Positions 41,989-54,525 are shown, numbered from the stretch's first letter. The stretch: 64,000 nucleotides of DNA from Adiantum capillus-veneris (GCA_014529385.2 CM043967.1:9625501-9689500), one strand, 5' to 3'. The notes: a model not told the origin generated them from the sequence alone. Made by a program: numbers and translations.

Positions 41989-43936
41989 CACTGATGTTGA
42001 GGAGTCTCGTAGCGACTCTTCTGAGGAGGACTCTAGCTAGTTTCTTATTGATATTTGGGCAGTTTATGTAGTATGGCCAAAACTCAGCTCATGTATTATT
42101 GGTCTTTTGGTTAGGACTCAAGATTCAGATCATGTACTAGGAACTGATGGTGTGATTTGAGTCATGATTCTTGTAGCTTGTTATGAGTAGTTTAGTTATT
42201 GTTATTTGTTTTGTCGTCGTAATTTATCATGGTTTTGGCTTGGCTAGATATTTCAATTTCAGCTTACCTTGTTCACTCGTGACTCAAGTCTCACATCTAG
42301 ATTTTGGTATCTCATATGTCTTGACAGGTGAATTTGTATGTATATTCAATGTATAATTATAGGTACATACATGTAAAACGAAACCTGTGTTTCGCTTTCT
42401 CTGAGCTCCGAAACGAAACGTTTCAGAAACCTCGAAACCCCGAAACGCACGAAACCCCGAAATGTTTCATGTCACACTGAACAACGGAAAAAAAAAAAAA
42501 AAAACAAAAACCGGCCGTGATCTCTACGCGAGCAGCCTGCGCTCAGTTATTCGTGCCCGTGGCCAAGAGCTATAAAAGCATCACATTCCCTCACTCAGAG
42601 GAAGGATCAGTTTTTGCAAGAAGGAGATGTTGCTGCAGAGTTCACCCGCAAAGAAGACGTTTGCCGGTGATGGCCATGGCTGCCCCAAGTGTACCCGATG
42701 TCGCCAGGACCCAATGCGCGAGTTCCCTCGCGAAAAAGTTCCTATGGAGCGTGTTTCCATCGCTACAAGCTGCTGTTTTTCTCAGTTTTCAGCCCATAAA
42801 TGTCGTAGACGGGGCTGATTTACGAGAAGGAACCCGAGAACACACCTCTTTTGTGTGTAGGATTGGAAAAGAGGATTTTCTATGTAGAGATCTCTTCCGA
42901 GGAATTGCTTTTTGAGAACAGAGTTGCGTTTCGAGCCTCGAGACTTTGAAGGTAACGATTTTCATGTTATGATCTCTAAGTATTTGATTGCAGGTGTTGC
43001 TAATTGGACTATTTCTTTATTTTTAATAATTAATTTCTTTTAATGAAATTAGGACATTTTAATGTGTACACTAGAACTGTTAAAAGTTGGAATATTGTAG
43101 CTACAAGAAAAGCCATCAGGAACGGACAACTCTGATGTGTCATTTGATGGGTGATGGGAAAACATCGCGAAGGAATTTCCGTAAGTTCGGTGGAAGAGAC
43201 CGGGTTACGGGTGCCCCTAATGCATCACATGATGGGTGACGGGTGCATCAGAAAGGGGGCATTCCGTAGGTCGAGGAGGAAATCCGAGCTAAGTAAGAAG
43301 AATACGCGTAAACGCAAGCACAAGAATAAAGATGGGTTGAAAGAAGCTTTTTATGAAAAGCAGGAACATTCGCGGGAGGGCAGATGCTTTCCCGCGAGGA
43401 ATCTATGTCTGCATTGCATCTGTGCCATGTTCTGCACCTGGGGACGCCTGGAATGTGTTTGTGTAGCATTAGTTTTTTAACTCACTGAGTGGTTTTTAAA
43501 AGTTTGAACAGGTTCACACTTTATTTTAAAAGTGGTCGGCCACTTTTAAGTGCCGGCCCCTTTTATTAATAAAATAAAGCAGGCCCCAAATCCTTACGTA
43601 AAAAGCCTACGCAAGAGAGCTGTACGGATGGGCAGATTTCAGCGATCTCTCTCTTTCCTCTCTCTAGGGCGCGCCTGCTTTTGCTTTTTGGGGTCCCTAT
43701 TCCCGCCGGGTGCCAAGGCCTATAAAGAGGCAGGTAGCGTTCAGTTTTTTCAAGGACGCAAGAGTAGCAGAAAAGCCCAGCGTTGGAGATTCTGGAGCAA
43801 GTGTTGGCGACAGAAATCTGCAAGTATTCGTGTGCCGACGGAGTACGGAGGTCGTTTTTCCGAGCGAGGAGCGATAGGTATAAATTGTCCATACGCATTG
43901 CGAGTTATTGCTTTGTGATTGTTTTGCAGGAATTCT

Positions 43937-44069
43937 CCCTCACGGGAAGTACGGCCTTTGTGCCTAAGTCCCTCACGGGAAGTATAGCCTTTGCGCCCAA
44001 GTCCCTCACGGGAAGTACGGCCTTTGTGCCTAAGTCCCTCACGGGAAGGAACGACCCTTCGGGTCTAAG
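43937..44069 (+). repeat. Four tandem 33-bp units in LTR leader
   Basis: Units starting CCCTCACGGGAAG at 43937, 43970, 44003 and 44036. D has a looser version at about 15236-15345. Open frames across this array (minus strand, LPVRDLGTKA repeats) are artefacts of the repeat. Confidence 0.9.
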
Positions 44070-44146
44070 ACTAAAGAACGGAGGGGTTTTCTCCGGTTCT
44101 TGTGCTTGTATACGAACTCTCCCTGAATAAAGATACTCTTGACGGG

Positions 44147-44172
44147 GGGGACCAGCCCATCTTCTGGTCCCC
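44147..44172 (+). other. Poly(A)-adjacent hairpin of the inner solo LTR
   Basis: GGGGACCAG at 44147-44155 and CTGGTCCCC at 44164-44172, 15 bp downstream of AATAAA (44126-44131). Confidence 0.7.
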
Positions 44173-44736
44173 AATACTGTGTCGATCTTCTCCTTTCTCT
44201 CACATTTGCAAAGTATTTTATTTTTCAGATTTCTAAGTGCTCGTGTACGCTCCCGTTTTGTGACAGCAGGTGTACTTCCTCTTTGTGAGGGAGTAGGAGC
44301 AGAGGAAGGCATGAGCCTCTGCAAGAGAAAAGCGCTCTGAGGAACTAGAGCCAGATCAGCCCAAGGGTTTCGTACCCGAGTTTGGGAAGTAGATCCAAGG
44401 ATCGGAGAGAGGTAGTCTCTCAAGTTGTGATCCGGAGTTGGGATTCCCAAGTAAGGACTTCGTGTCCGGGAAAGCAGAGTTGTTCTGCGGGAAGAGGACT
44501 CTGGAAATAGAGTTGGAAAAGAGAGTTGTAGGAATGCCATGCCCTGAGTCTGGAAGGTGAGATCCAGAGGCGAGAACCTTGATTCTCGAGGATTTGGAAT
44601 AAGGAACGGAAGTTCCTTGGAATAGGGCTTTGCCCTAGGAATAGGAAGCCGAGGCTTCCGGGAACCATCAAGTCTTATTCTAGAACGAACGTGGTAATAC
44701 GTTCGGTTCAAGTGCTTGTATAGACTTCTCCTCAGT

Positions 44737-44795
44737 AATAAAGATACTATTGGGGGGGGGGGGGGGGGGGGGGATTAGCCCATCTTCTGGTCCCC
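44737..44795 (+). other. Poly(A) signal, 22-base G run and hairpin of LTR E
   Basis: AATAAA at 44737-44742, a run of 22 G at 44752-44773, then arms GGGGATTAG (44770-44778) and CTGGTCCCC (44787-44795). Two changed bases still allow G-U pairing in RNA. The G run could form a quadruplex. Confidence 0.65.
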
Positions 44796-44918
44796 AGAAC
44801 TGTTTCGATCTTCTCACTCTCTATCTATTGCTGTCTATATCCTCTGGCTGCAGTAATAAGTGATAAATCCTATTTATCCGAATGTATTTTATATTGTTAT
44901 GCGTTCCCGTTTGTGACA

Positions 44919-45356
44919 ATATCTCCCGGCCCAGACCTTTTTAGGTTATGTGGGAGGAGTGATGAGGGAGTCGTTGAACAACTCGTGGCCCGGACTTTGG
45001 TTATTTACGGGGGAGTGTTCATCGGCGGCTTTATATTTCTGTCTTGTAACATGCATATGTGAGCATTTGTGTTGCATTGTGATGTGCAAACCACTGAATA
45101 TTCCTTATTGGATGAGATAGTAGATACTTTTGGGAAACCAACAACCCAGGATATCAAGAGTTCCAATCTGGAATGAGACTCCTTATTGGATGAGATTCTT
45201 TTGGGAAGCCAACGACCCAGGAAATCAAGAGCTCCGATTTGGAATGAGAAAATTGATTGTCCTTCCGAATGACCCTCATAATTTTTTGAGCTAACTTGAG
45301 TTGTTTTGCAGATATGTTGTGATCGCGGACGATTACTTTCTTTCAAGAAGGGGGGA
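44919..45356 (+). other. F1 3' non-coding region resumed, with tandem repeat and polypurine tract
   Basis: Matches F4 56240-56450 (CATGCATATGTGAGCATTTG). Two tandem units of about 70-78 bp begin CCTTATTGGATGAGAT at 45103 and 45181. The polypurine tract AGAAGGGGGGA ends at 45356. Confidence 0.8.
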
Positions 45357-45975
45357 TGTCACAAATTGCTCACATGTCAAGCCATTGAAGAACGGAGCCA
45401 ACCTGCAGATTCCGACCGAGGGGCCTAAAGTTTAAACCCTAAGAAGAAGAAGCCGAAGTAGCATAAGAAGTTTTACCGACTGTCAAAGTCTTGCCGAGTG
45501 GCCTATTTTTATAGAAGACTTCCCACCAACTTATGGGACCCCGTCTGATGGGGCCCAATTGACATAAAGGCATTGAAAAATAAAGCAAGCCCACACGATT
45601 TTTGAATTCTGCGTTGACATGTTGACGTGGCAGACCAATACGGATTTCCACAATTTGGACTGGCTGTGTTGACGTGGCACCTGTACGAATTTCTGCAAAA
45701 CACACTGGCAGCTTTTGGGTGCTAGTGCTTTTGGGGCGAGATGATTTTGAGTTTGAAGCTTTTCATGTAAACAGCTTTCATAGGCCAAGGGCCTTCAAAT
45801 ATGTACAGAGGGCTCATTCTCTGGCACACTTCTTGATGAAGTTGCGGAGCGCAAGTTCCGGCATTGTACCCAGTTCAAGCAATGCGCCAAGGTTTGGGGC
45901 GAGTACTCTCGTTTGGGGTGGAATTCCGCCACTCCGTGTCGCGTGTGCTCTCTCTCTCTTTCAGTTCAGCGTGCT
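45357..45975 (+). repeat. F1 3' LTR (end degraded)
   Basis: Starts TGTCACAAATTGCTC; TGACGTGGCA at 45623 and 45670; GGTGGAATTCCGCCACTCC at about 45918. The final CCCGTCTTGTGACA of F LTRs is not reached. Confidence 0.82.
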
Positions 45976-46350
45976 GTAATTCCCCGTTTTGTCATTGCCA
46001 GGTGTCCAGTGCCCTGTATAAGCATCTCAAGCCTTCTCGAGGCTCCCCTGGTGATTTCTTGCAGTTTAGGTGCAAACACTAAACCTGCAGAAAAACACAG
46101 CAGGCTGTAATTCTCTGATTTGGACCGTTTTGAGAAGAGCGAGCATGTCTACACGTGTTTCAAGAGCTACCCCACGCAATAGGACAGTCCCCGTGTGATT
46201 TGGACAAGTTTTCACGCGAGAAAACTCTCCAAATTTGCAATCTTTCGCGATGGAACTGTGCGTACCTATGGGGGATTAGCAATTAGCTAATCTGGTTCAT
46301 GTTCAGAAGGCTCTTGCCTTGGCAAACGCGCATAAAACCCACAGGATTGT
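45976..46350 (-). repeat. Diverged C-like LTR fragment
   Basis: On the minus strand GCCAAGGCAAGAGCC, then GATTAGCTAATTGC, and AACAGCAGGCTG-like phrases in the order found in C LTRs (21535-21870). Confidence 0.65.
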
Positions 46351-47896
46351 AAATGATCATTTGAGTAGCCCAACTAGTAGGGCATTATCACCATATGTGC
46401 AAAGGGGGGAGAGATGCATGAGAGCAAATCATCGTGCTACATGAGACAAAGGAGAAGGCAAGCTTTTTATTAAAGCTGTGAACCTGCACCCACTACACCC
46501 ACTACACACACACACACACACACACACACACTGACTGTAGATGCACAATGAAGACCAAAATCAGCCTCCACCCTCATTTGGGCGCCCGTCTTGCTAAGGT
46601 GTTCTGCAGGTTCACCTCCTACTGCCATGTGTCCAGTTTGCCTCTTTTGAGTTAATTCTATAGTTCCCACCAACTTATAAAGTTGTAAGTGACTTGCTGA
46701 GTGGCCCAAATTCCATATGGTGGACACAAGCTTCCATACTCATTAGAATTTAGTGCTAATTGGCTCGACCAGTCCCAGACTTACCGATCTAGACTCCCGA
46801 TGTGAGAAACCCGTTTGGCCGCAGCGATTTCACATTGGCCATGCAATGTCTACTTGCACCTTTTCAAGGGCTTCGGAGAAAACAAGTAAAAATAAAATAA
46901 ATAAAAAGACTCGTCATACGTGTATCCCTGTCACTAACAATTGATTGAGGCACCCCGAAAGCACTACCAAGAGATCGTCGAGCTACGAATGAACGTGGAG
47001 TCCCTTGTGTAAGAGGAGTGCGCGATGGGTCGGGTGATGAAGTTGAGGGCCCAGGCGGGGAGGTTTTTGGGGGGGGGGGGACTGGCGGCGGTGAAGCTGA
47101 GGTATGAGGCTTCTTAGGAATCCTGCTACAAAGGGTCAAAACAATTCCTTGTTGGAACCCAATGCTGCTGAGCTGCAAGAGGGCGGCCACCATGGGGGGC
47201 GGTATGGTGAGCCCTTCCCTGTCTACGGTGGCCGTGCACCTGTTACTAGCCATCAATTGGCTGGTCACTGGCCTTTCGAGGTGCGAGCATGTGTGTCCTG
47301 GGTACGTGTCTGCTGTACAAGTTCAGCCTTGGGGATTGAGCATCCGATGTGGGTCAAGATCGCCTACAAGGACAAGCCTTCGCTAAGTGGCCCATTTGTC
47401 TACAAATGAAGCACTGGCTCGGGAGTTTCGAATACTCCACCCTCTGACGGAGCCACCCACCATTGAGGGAAGGGCTCGTTGGATTTCTCTAACCTAAAAC
47501 TACATGCATGTCATGCCAGATGCCCACCTAGTGTAATATCATTTGTCAAAACGCGTGTACAATCCATTTATGCAAGAGGGTGCGAGAACAAGAAAACCTA
47601 ATCTAAGCAGGTCCTGCGAACATGCTCACAAAATTGCTGGTACTAATCCTCCTATGATTCTAGACACTCCTATCTAGAAAGAAGGGGAAAATTGGCTATG
47701 GGAGTCGATGAAGCATGTCCATGTGGTACGTAGAGCCATGTGCACGTGACGAGTGAGATGATGATTATGAGGGAAGATTAGGTTTTATTGATTAGATATC
47801 TATAAAAAGTAAGATTATTAGTGTGAGAAGTGAGTACAATGGGTGATCATACATGCAAGAGGGAGAGTCTTTGGATGACATAAGCAATGATGTTGC
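46351..47896. other. Mostly unassigned DNA with TE crumbs
   Basis: A CA microsatellite lies at about 46500-46530 and a G run at about 47067-47080. An integrase crumb is annotated separately. A copy of the dispersed repeat also found at 12086-12157 ends at 47897. A 101-codon plus-strand frame near 47104-47409 has no recognised match and poor support as a gene. Confidence 0.5.
46890..46985 (-). pseudogene. Ty3/gypsy integrase crumb
   Basis: The minus strand encodes FGVPQSIVSDRDTRMTSLF, the segment around the second catalytic Asp of a DD35E integrase. Compare VSDRDPRMTS in A and C2. Sequence on both sides is unrelated. Confidence 0.8.
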
Positions 47897-48854
47897 TGTC
47901 ACAAAGTGATGATGTGGCATGCCCAATTGGTAGAGAAATGGTTGAGTGGACAAGAGAGACTGAACGGATCAACTAAGAGAACTTCTGAGCACTGGCAGAG
48001 GGGCCTAACCTTAAATATCCCAAAAGCTTGAACTTTGAGGAGGATTTCCGTAAAATGCGCTTACATGCTAACGTAACTTTCCACGGATGATGACGTGGCA
48101 GGACAGTACGGAATTTCCGCGTTTTGCGTTGCTGGTGCCATGTGGCAAGGTGTACGGATTTTCACAAATTCCACTCGTTGCTTTTGGGAGCTCCTAGCGC
48201 TAGCTTTTGAGAGCAGATGCTTTTGGGAAGAAGTGTTTTTGAACTGATTGCTTTTGGCCCTTGGGGCTCTGCTTTTAGGCAACCCTTGTACTGTTTATAA
48301 AGAACCCTTGGGGCCTCAATTTGCAGAGCATCTGGACGTAGAGTTTGAGAGCAGAGGACCCTTGGGAGTTGTACTTTGCTGCGAGCAATAATAAAGAAAT
48401 ACCGAAAGAGGCGCCGGTCTTTGGGGCGAGTGTTTCTGGGTGCGGAACTCCGTCGTGCTGTGTCGACTCTCTCTCTCTCTCTCTCTCATAAAGTTCAATG
48501 ATTTTGAAGTTTCTGTTCGTGTGCTGCTATTGACTTCTTGCTTGGAGTGTCCAAGCCTGTAACATTGGTATCGGAGCTCAAAAAGATTCTTCTTCTACGG
48601 ATGGTCCGATCCCTTCTGCAACACACAGATTCTCGAGGAGAATTTGACAGAGCAGTCAAGATTTTGTTTGTGAAAGAATCTTCGTGTCCTTGCCTCAGGC
48701 TTATCAGCCACTCCCACCCTTAGTCCATCCCGCATCGAGGGCGCTCCCGTCGTCATCGCTTTGTCTTAAGGGCATAAGCCATAAAGAACTCAAGACCACA
48801 CATGGCTTCTCGCGGAGAATTCGACAACGATAACATTTCTCAGGGGGGGAGGTG
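47897..48854 (+). mobile_element. Element H2: 5' LTR, primer site and gag start only
   Basis: LTR 47897-48564 (TGTCACAAAGTGATG ... GCCTGTAACA), homologous to the H1 LTR. It has TGACGTGGCA at 48091 and the R/U5 box at 48390-48415. Primer site TGGTATCGGAGC is at 48566-48577. The leader phrase CAGCCACTCCCACCC is shared with F elements. A possible gag start ATGGCTTCTCGCGG at 48803 is lost after about 50 bp. Inserted in the dispersed repeat ending GATGTTGC. Confidence 0.8.
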
Positions 48855-49242
48855 AAGAAAAGTTGAAATCGGGCGCGAGAAGAAGAAAAGAATGAAGAAT
48901 TGGGCAAATTTTCAACACGGAAGTTTGCCAAAAACGGAGTACAAACGTCATCTGCAGGTTGACAAGTGTGTGAAAAGATTGTTCAAGCACTCCAAAGACT
49001 CAAAATTTACGAAACACCTGAAGAATTATGTCAGAGGACGTGGCAACTGCTAATCTAGTTGTTGGTTTCTTTCCAATGATTTTTGTTTAATTTTTGAGAC
49101 CCTCTTTTTGAAGTTGCAAATGGTCGGACATTGTATGGCCAATGTGAACGGTAGTTTCACCCGCAGACTGAAAGTTGGTCGGCAGTGGGACTCGTAAAGT
49201 AAAAGGATGTCTAGGCTCAGTTCAAGATCATGTAGGTACCCC
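48855..49242. other. Unassigned, possibly degraded gag
   Basis: Purine-rich start and scattered short frames with multiple stops. Nothing recognisable. Confidence 0.4.
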
Positions 49243-50749
49243 TGTCGCACTTAGCAAGTTGGTGGATATTAGGAAGTGAACTCAATAAAGGTACAATGTC
49301 AAGGTGGGGTCACCAAAGGAAAGTACGCGACAGCTCGGCTACATTGCATTTTTGGATGCGGTCCCAGTGGGAATTGATGGTCAGATGACCAATGGGAGTC
49401 CAACGGAAGCATCCCCTAAAATTTAGGAAATTGCTATTTCGGGCCATGAAATCTGTTCGCGTCATTAGCTTGAGAATGACAAGGGGAACATTTTATTACT
49501 CTGCTACAAAGTCAATTGATGCACCAGTTGAGAGATTTTTAAGCAGGAAGCCCAATGTGGGGAAATTGCATGATGAGTGCCAAGTGGCACTTTTTGGCCA
49601 ATTTACCAAGTTTGAGAGAACAGAACTTGTAACTGACTGTTTGGAGCAGTTTTGGAGGCTGATAACTTTTTCAGCCATTTCTCTCCATTTTTAAGCTTCC
49701 CATGACTTTACCTAGGACCAAGGAGCTCATTTTCAGCATTGGAAGGCACCAGATGCATGTTTACAGGGCTGTTTTGCTGCGTTTTCAGCGATACACAGGT
49801 TTTGGCAGCCATGGAAATCTTTCCCTTTTGCATCTATTTGTTCACAGATGCATTATAGGTCAAGGGTAGAAGAGGGGGCGCTCGATTTATGCTGGGGGGA
49901 TGCTTCATTGAGAATTTGTCACAGGTTAAGAGCTATGGAGTGCTTCCTTTACACTCTATGTACAGTGTGGTGCTAGGAGTGATGACCTGCACACTACACA
50001 TTGCTCGCTCTCTCTCTCCCCCCCCCCCTTACGTGCAGTTATGTGATGCCCCACAAGAGGGCTCTTCATTTGATTGATGTACAACTGTGTTTTTTCATGC
50101 TTTGGTGCTGAAGCAAGAGCTTCCTTGAGCAGGAACATGAGTAGCTAATTGCTACTCCACTACTCCAAAGCAGGCACTAGTGAGGGTCATAACCTCACCA
50201 AACAGGTGCGTATTCAATGCCATGTATGCACTGTAATTTGACTGTTTTTCAGCCATACGGACGCCAGAACCATTGGGAACGGTGCCCCACTGGCAGAGGA
50301 CAATTCAAGGACTGTTTAGGGCTTTAAACAGGGCAAAAACCAGTAAATACAGCGTGCTGAATTTACTGTTTTTGGGCAGGAATCAGAGGGTTTATGCCAA
50401 TGGAAGTGAGTTCCAGCGAGGAAATTGGTTTCGCGCAAGTTTTGGGGTTGTTATGTTGCCGAAATTTGGCCAAAACAGGTGGTATCTAGCTGGATATAGG
50501 TGAAGAATTCCGAGGACTCTACTTTGTAATTTACTCTCTCAAAGTATAAAGAAATACCGAAAGGGGTGCCAATTTTGGGGCCTACAGGTTGTCGGCGTCT
50601 GCTCGGGGGCATTCTAGCTTCTGAGCCGTGTGTGTGCTTAAGTGTTAATTCCCGTCGTAGGTTACTTTTGCAAGTGCTCTGTGTGTGTGTGTCTAAAGTA
50701 AAGAATTTCGGGTGAAAGCCAAAGTCCACTGCCCTACGGACCGGTTTCA
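49243..50749 (+). repeat. G: C-related 5' LTR
   Basis: Shares with C LTRs the order CCTAAAATTTAGG, GACAAGGGGAACATTTTAT, TGCCAAGTGGCAC and GAGCTATGGAGTGCTTCC, ending CCGGTTTCA. R/U5 box at 50545-50570 (TATAAA variant). Start at TGTCGCAC (49243) is inferred. The primer-type site AGGTTCCATTGCCGGGA follows at 50750-50766. Confidence 0.8.
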
Positions 50750-50820
50750 AGGTTCCATTGCCGGGATAGAATCACCTTCTCCTCAAGAAGACACATAGTA
50801 CAGGATTGTGGGATTATACT

Positions 50821-50919
50821 ATGGCCGACAAAGGGAAATGCATTATGGAAGAGGGTTCCTCTACGCAGGACAAACAAGAAATTCCGCATGTTCGCCCTGC
50901 CAAAAAGTCGTCAAATTAG
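50821..50919 (+). pseudogene. G: gag N-terminus
   Basis: MADKGKCIMEEGSSTQDKQE resembles the C1 gag start MADRPDDVTEEVSSSQ in position and character. It stops at TAG (50917-50919), and the following sequence (50920-51000) leads into an F-type LTR. This shows G is a truncated relative of C. Confidence 0.7.
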
Positions 50920-50999
50920 GGTTGATTTTGTGCTGTGTTTTTAGGGTTTGCAAGTATGAACCAAGATGAGATAGGGAGAGGTCTCACGGTGGTAGATTG

Positions 51000-52740
51000 G
51001 CCACTAGATCTCTTGCGGGAGTGATGTGGGTCTGCGAGGTGGCACGTTGCTCGCCGATTCTCTGAGGCGATTCTTGCTGACGTGGTAGTTGTATGGATTT
51101 CCGTAAATCACGGTGGCAGCTTTTGGGCATCTGCTTTTGGACTAGATGCTTTTGAGTTTGAAGGCTTTTCATGTAAACTGCTTTTCGTAGGCCAAGGGCA
51201 TTTAAATAAGTGCAGAGGGCTCAATCTCTGGCACACTTCAGGGAGAAGGTACAGAGCGCGAGTACCGACATTGTACTGACTTCAAATAATATAAAGAAAT
51301 ACCGAAAGGGGCGCCAAGGTTTGGGGCCAATACTCTCTGAGGTGGAATTCCGCCTCTCCGTGTCGCGTGTGCTCTCTTTCAATTCAGTTGTTATTAAAGT
51401 GCTAAAAGTTTGTTCAGTCTATTCTTTTCTATTGGCACGTGGTGCCTGTCTTGTGACAGTGGTATCAGAGCATCAGGCGTGTGCTTTTCTGAAAGCATAC
51501 TGGTCCTACAAAAGAGTAGACAGAGCAAACTAGCGGCTACTGGAATTTTATTTGAAGAATCTTCGTGTCCCGACCCTTGACTTATTAGCCACTCCCACCC
51601 TTACTTCATCGCGCATCGGGCGCGCTTCTGTCTTCACAGCTCTACCTTACAGGGCATAAACCATACAGAACACAAGACATGGCGTTCATGGATTTAGCAG
51701 AATATTTTTTCAGTTTCTTCTCGACGAGCTTTATGAAATTTTTTCGCGGCATCCTCAACAGAATCTTCTGATGCTGCAAAGTTTTCAACAATTTTTGAAC
51801 TACATGTTTACCCCTACCTCGACACCAAAAAGTACGAGAGCTTCCAACCGAGAACCTTCTCAGCCGTCTGTTCCGATCGGGGGACTCTTCAGGAATATGG
51901 TGCAACCATCTGACCCTGATCCAGTGCAACCGCCTTTGCCACCGCCATTGTCCCCACCTCCCCCACCACCACCGTTACCAGGCTACAATGGTTGGAGCCC
52001 ATATGGATACCCTTATTATCGGTACTCGGGATATGCGCCTAACCAACCTAAAGATTTCAAGGATGGGGGCCCGAAAGTCAAATTTTTCACTTTTTCCGGA
52101 GTGAAAGATCGGAAGAAAGCATTGCAGTTCCTCTTGCAATTAACAACATCTATGCTTTGGGAAACTATACAAAAGAATCCAAGATTTCTCGAGCAGCGGG
52201 ATTTCTTAAAGATAATGCTATGCAATGGTGGAGTTCAATCGCGACACAACCGCATGCTCCAAGGACCTAGCAAGCTTTCAAGACAGTTTTTGCTGGAATT
52301 CTATGTTTGAAGTCCGGATTTTGGCAGAGTGGGGCAACTTGAAAATGCTTGCCACCGAAACCATGGACGATTATAACCAAAGGTTTCTTGACGTGTACCT
52401 TCCGGTGTCCTTCTTTAGGTTTGTTCCCATGGAGGCCCAATGCTAGCAATACATCATTGGACTACCATCACCTTTGCAGGAATATTGTCTCTCCAAGCAA
52501 GTCTCCATCATGCAAGAGCTTATGGACCATGCCGCGGGCGGCTACAAACTGATGAAGGGAAAGTTGGAGTTTACCACAGAAGAACCTCTGGCCACTAACC
52601 AGAACTCTAGACAACAACGAGCAAATTCTCGAGAGAGTCGTGAAACCCAACCTCAAAGGCCTCGTCTGACACAGCTTCAACGAGAAACCCTTTTACAAGA
52701 AGGCGGATGCTTCGGATGTTTTCAAACAGGACATACATAT
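51000..52740 (+). mobile_element. Element F2: 5' LTR and gag, truncated
   Basis: LTR (start unclear) to 51458 with TGACGTGGTA at 51078 and the R/U5 box at 51288-51315. Primer site TGGTATCAGAGC at 51460-51471, gag from 51679. At about 52740 it breaks off into F3 LTR sequence (GTATGGAACTCCGG). Confidence 0.8.
51679..52740 (+). pseudogene. F2 Gag
   Basis: The longest clean part (51771-52310) covers LQSFQQFLNYM, the polyproline block (about 51940-51975), YNGWSPYGYPYYRY, FKDGGPKVKFFTFSGVKDR and part of the capsid. A lost base near 52140 shifts the frame. From about 52320 the capsid resumes (EWGNLKMLATETMDDYNQRF, PLQEYCLSKQVS, DHAAGGYKLMKGKLEFTTEE). The knuckle begins CFGCFQTGHTY at about 52708 and is cut off. 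F2 has CAG where F1 and F3 have TAG early in gag. No protease or pol follows. Confidence 0.83.
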
Positions 52741-54525
52741 TGTATGGAACTCCGGATTTCGCGTCAGACTTTACGGAATTCCGCTTTTCACACCGACTGC
52801 TGACGTAGAAGATTGTACGGATTTTTGTGAATTGCGCTGACATGTTGACGTGGCAGCTTGTACGGATTTCCGCGATTTGTGTTGCTGACGTGACAATTGT
52901 ACGGATTTTCGTAAATCACGTCGGCAGCTTTTAGGCATTTGCTTTTGGACTAGATGCCTTTGAGTTTGAAGGCTTTTCATGTAAACTGCTTTGCATAGGC
53001 CAAGGGCCTTTAAATAAGTGCAGAGGGCTCAATCTCTGACACAATTTAGGGAGAAGGTGTAGAGTATGAGTACCGGCATTGTACTGAGTTCAAGCAATAT
53101 AAAGAAATGTTGAAAGGGGCGCCAAGCTTTGGGGCCAATACTCTCTGGGGTGGAATTCCGCCACTCCGTGTCGCATGTGCTCTCTCTCCCTTTCAATTGA
53201 GTTGTTATTGAAGTGCTAAAAGTTTGTTAAGTCTGTTCTTTTCTATTGGCACGAAGTGCCCCGTCTTGTGACAATGGTATTAGAGCATCAGGCGTGTGCT
53301 TTTCGGAAAGCATACCGGTCTACAAAAGAGCAGACAGAGCAAACTAGAGGCTACTGGAATTTTATTTGAAGAATCTTCGTGTCCCGACCCTGGACTTATT
53401 AGCCACTCCCACCCTTACTTCATTGCGCATCGGGCGCACTCCCGTCTCTATCTTACAGGGCATAAACCATAAAGAACACAAGACATGGTGTTTATGGATT
53501 TAGCAGAATATTTGCAGTTTCTTCTCGATGAGCTTCACGACATTTTTTCGCGACATCCTCAATAGAATCTTTTGATGCTGCAAAGTTTCCAACAATTTTT
53601 GAACTACATGTTACCCCCTATGATGCCCCACGTGGTACCTCCTCCTCCGGCACCAGAAAATACGAGAGCTTCCAACCGGGAACCCTCTTAGCCGTCTGTT
53701 CCGATCGGTGGAGTCTTCAGGAATATGGTGCAACCATCTGACACTGATCCAGTGCAACCGCCTTTGCCACCGCCATTGGCCCCACCACCCCCACCACCAC
53801 TGCCACCAAGCTACAATGGTTGGAGTCCATATGGATACCCTTATTATCCGTACCTGGGATATGCGCCTAACCAACCCAAAGATTTCAAGGATGGCGGCAC
53901 GACAATCAAATTTTTCACTTTTTCCGAGGTGAAAGATCGGAAGAAAGCATTGCAGTTCCTACAGCAATTCGACAACACCTATGCTGTGGGGAACTATACA
54001 AAAGCATCCAAGATTTCTTGAGCAGCGAGATTTCTTAAAGATAATGCTATGCAATGGTGGAGTTCAATCGCGACACAACTGCATGCTCCAAGGACTTGGC
54101 AAGCTTTCAAGACAATTTTTACACGCAGTTACATGAATTCTATGTTTGAAATCCGGATTTTGGCAGTGGGGCAACTTGAAAATGCTTGCCACCGAAACCA
54201 TGGATGATTATAACCAAAGGTTTCTCGACGTGTACCTTCCGGTGTCCTTCTTTAGGTTTGTTCCCTTGGAGGCCCAATGCGAGCGTTACGCCATTGGACT
54301 ACCATCACCTTTGCAGGAATATTGTCTCTCCAAGCAAGTCTCCACCATGCAAGAGCTTATGGACCATGCCGCGTGCGGCTACAAACTGATGAAGGGAAAG
54401 TTGGAGTTTACCACGTAAGAACCTCCGGCCACTAACCACAACTCTCGACAACAACGAGCAAATTCTTGAGAGTCTTGTGACACCCAACCTCAAAGGCCTC
54501 GTCTGACACAGCGTCTACGAGAAAC
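52741..54525 (+). mobile_element. Element F3: partial 5' LTR and gag
   Basis: LTR from about 52741 to 53273 (start lost) with TGACGTGGCA at 52846 and variants at 52801 and 52886. R/U5 box variant at 53096-53123, primer site TGGTATTAGAGC at 53275-53286, gag 53485-54525. Broken at CGAGAAAC by F4, which begins at 54526; the F3 remainder is not found on the far side. Confidence 0.8.
53485..54525 (+). pseudogene. F3 Gag
   Basis: Starts MVFMDLAEYLQFLLDELHDI, with TAG 25 codons on. The open part 53725-54021 holds the polyproline block, YNGWSPYGYPYYPYLGYAPN and the first half of the capsid. TGA at about 54019 and a short deletion near 54165 follow. Then MDDYNQRFLDVYLPVSFFRF, QCERYAIGLPSPLQEYCLSK and GYKLMKGKLEFTT end at TAA 54416-54418. 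Nearly colinear with F2, so the two derive from a recent common source. Confidence 0.83.

Larger units (their letters stand above)
42995..44265 (+). mobile_element. Solo LTR (D family) with perfect target duplication
   Basis: 1271 bp, TGTTGCTAATTGGAC ... CGTTTTGTGACA, flanked by identical GCAGG at 42990-42994 and 44266-44270. Same family as the D 3' LTR (14492-15545). Contains hairpins at 43134-43166 and 43220-43248, TATAAAG at 43721-43727, and the poly(A) structure at 44126-44172. It arose by recombination between the two LTRs of a full element inside LTR E. Confidence 0.93.

Noticed and set aside
42517-42915. 132-codon plus-strand frame in LTR E
   Set aside because: It overlaps the LTR TATA box and leader, has no recognised motif, and lies in LTR sequence rather than a gene context.
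43937-44069. Regular 33-bp repeats that might suggest a CRISPR-like array
   Set aside because: Units are contiguous with no unique spacers, lie inside an LTR leader, and the genome is a plant's.
43905-44711. 268-codon minus-strand open frame
   Set aside because: It runs across the tandem leader repeat and LTR E; the repeated LPVRDLGTKA peptide is produced by the DNA repeat, and no domain is present.
47104-47409. 101-codon frame as a host gene
   Set aside because: No family match, no promoter or splice context, and it sits among TE fragments.
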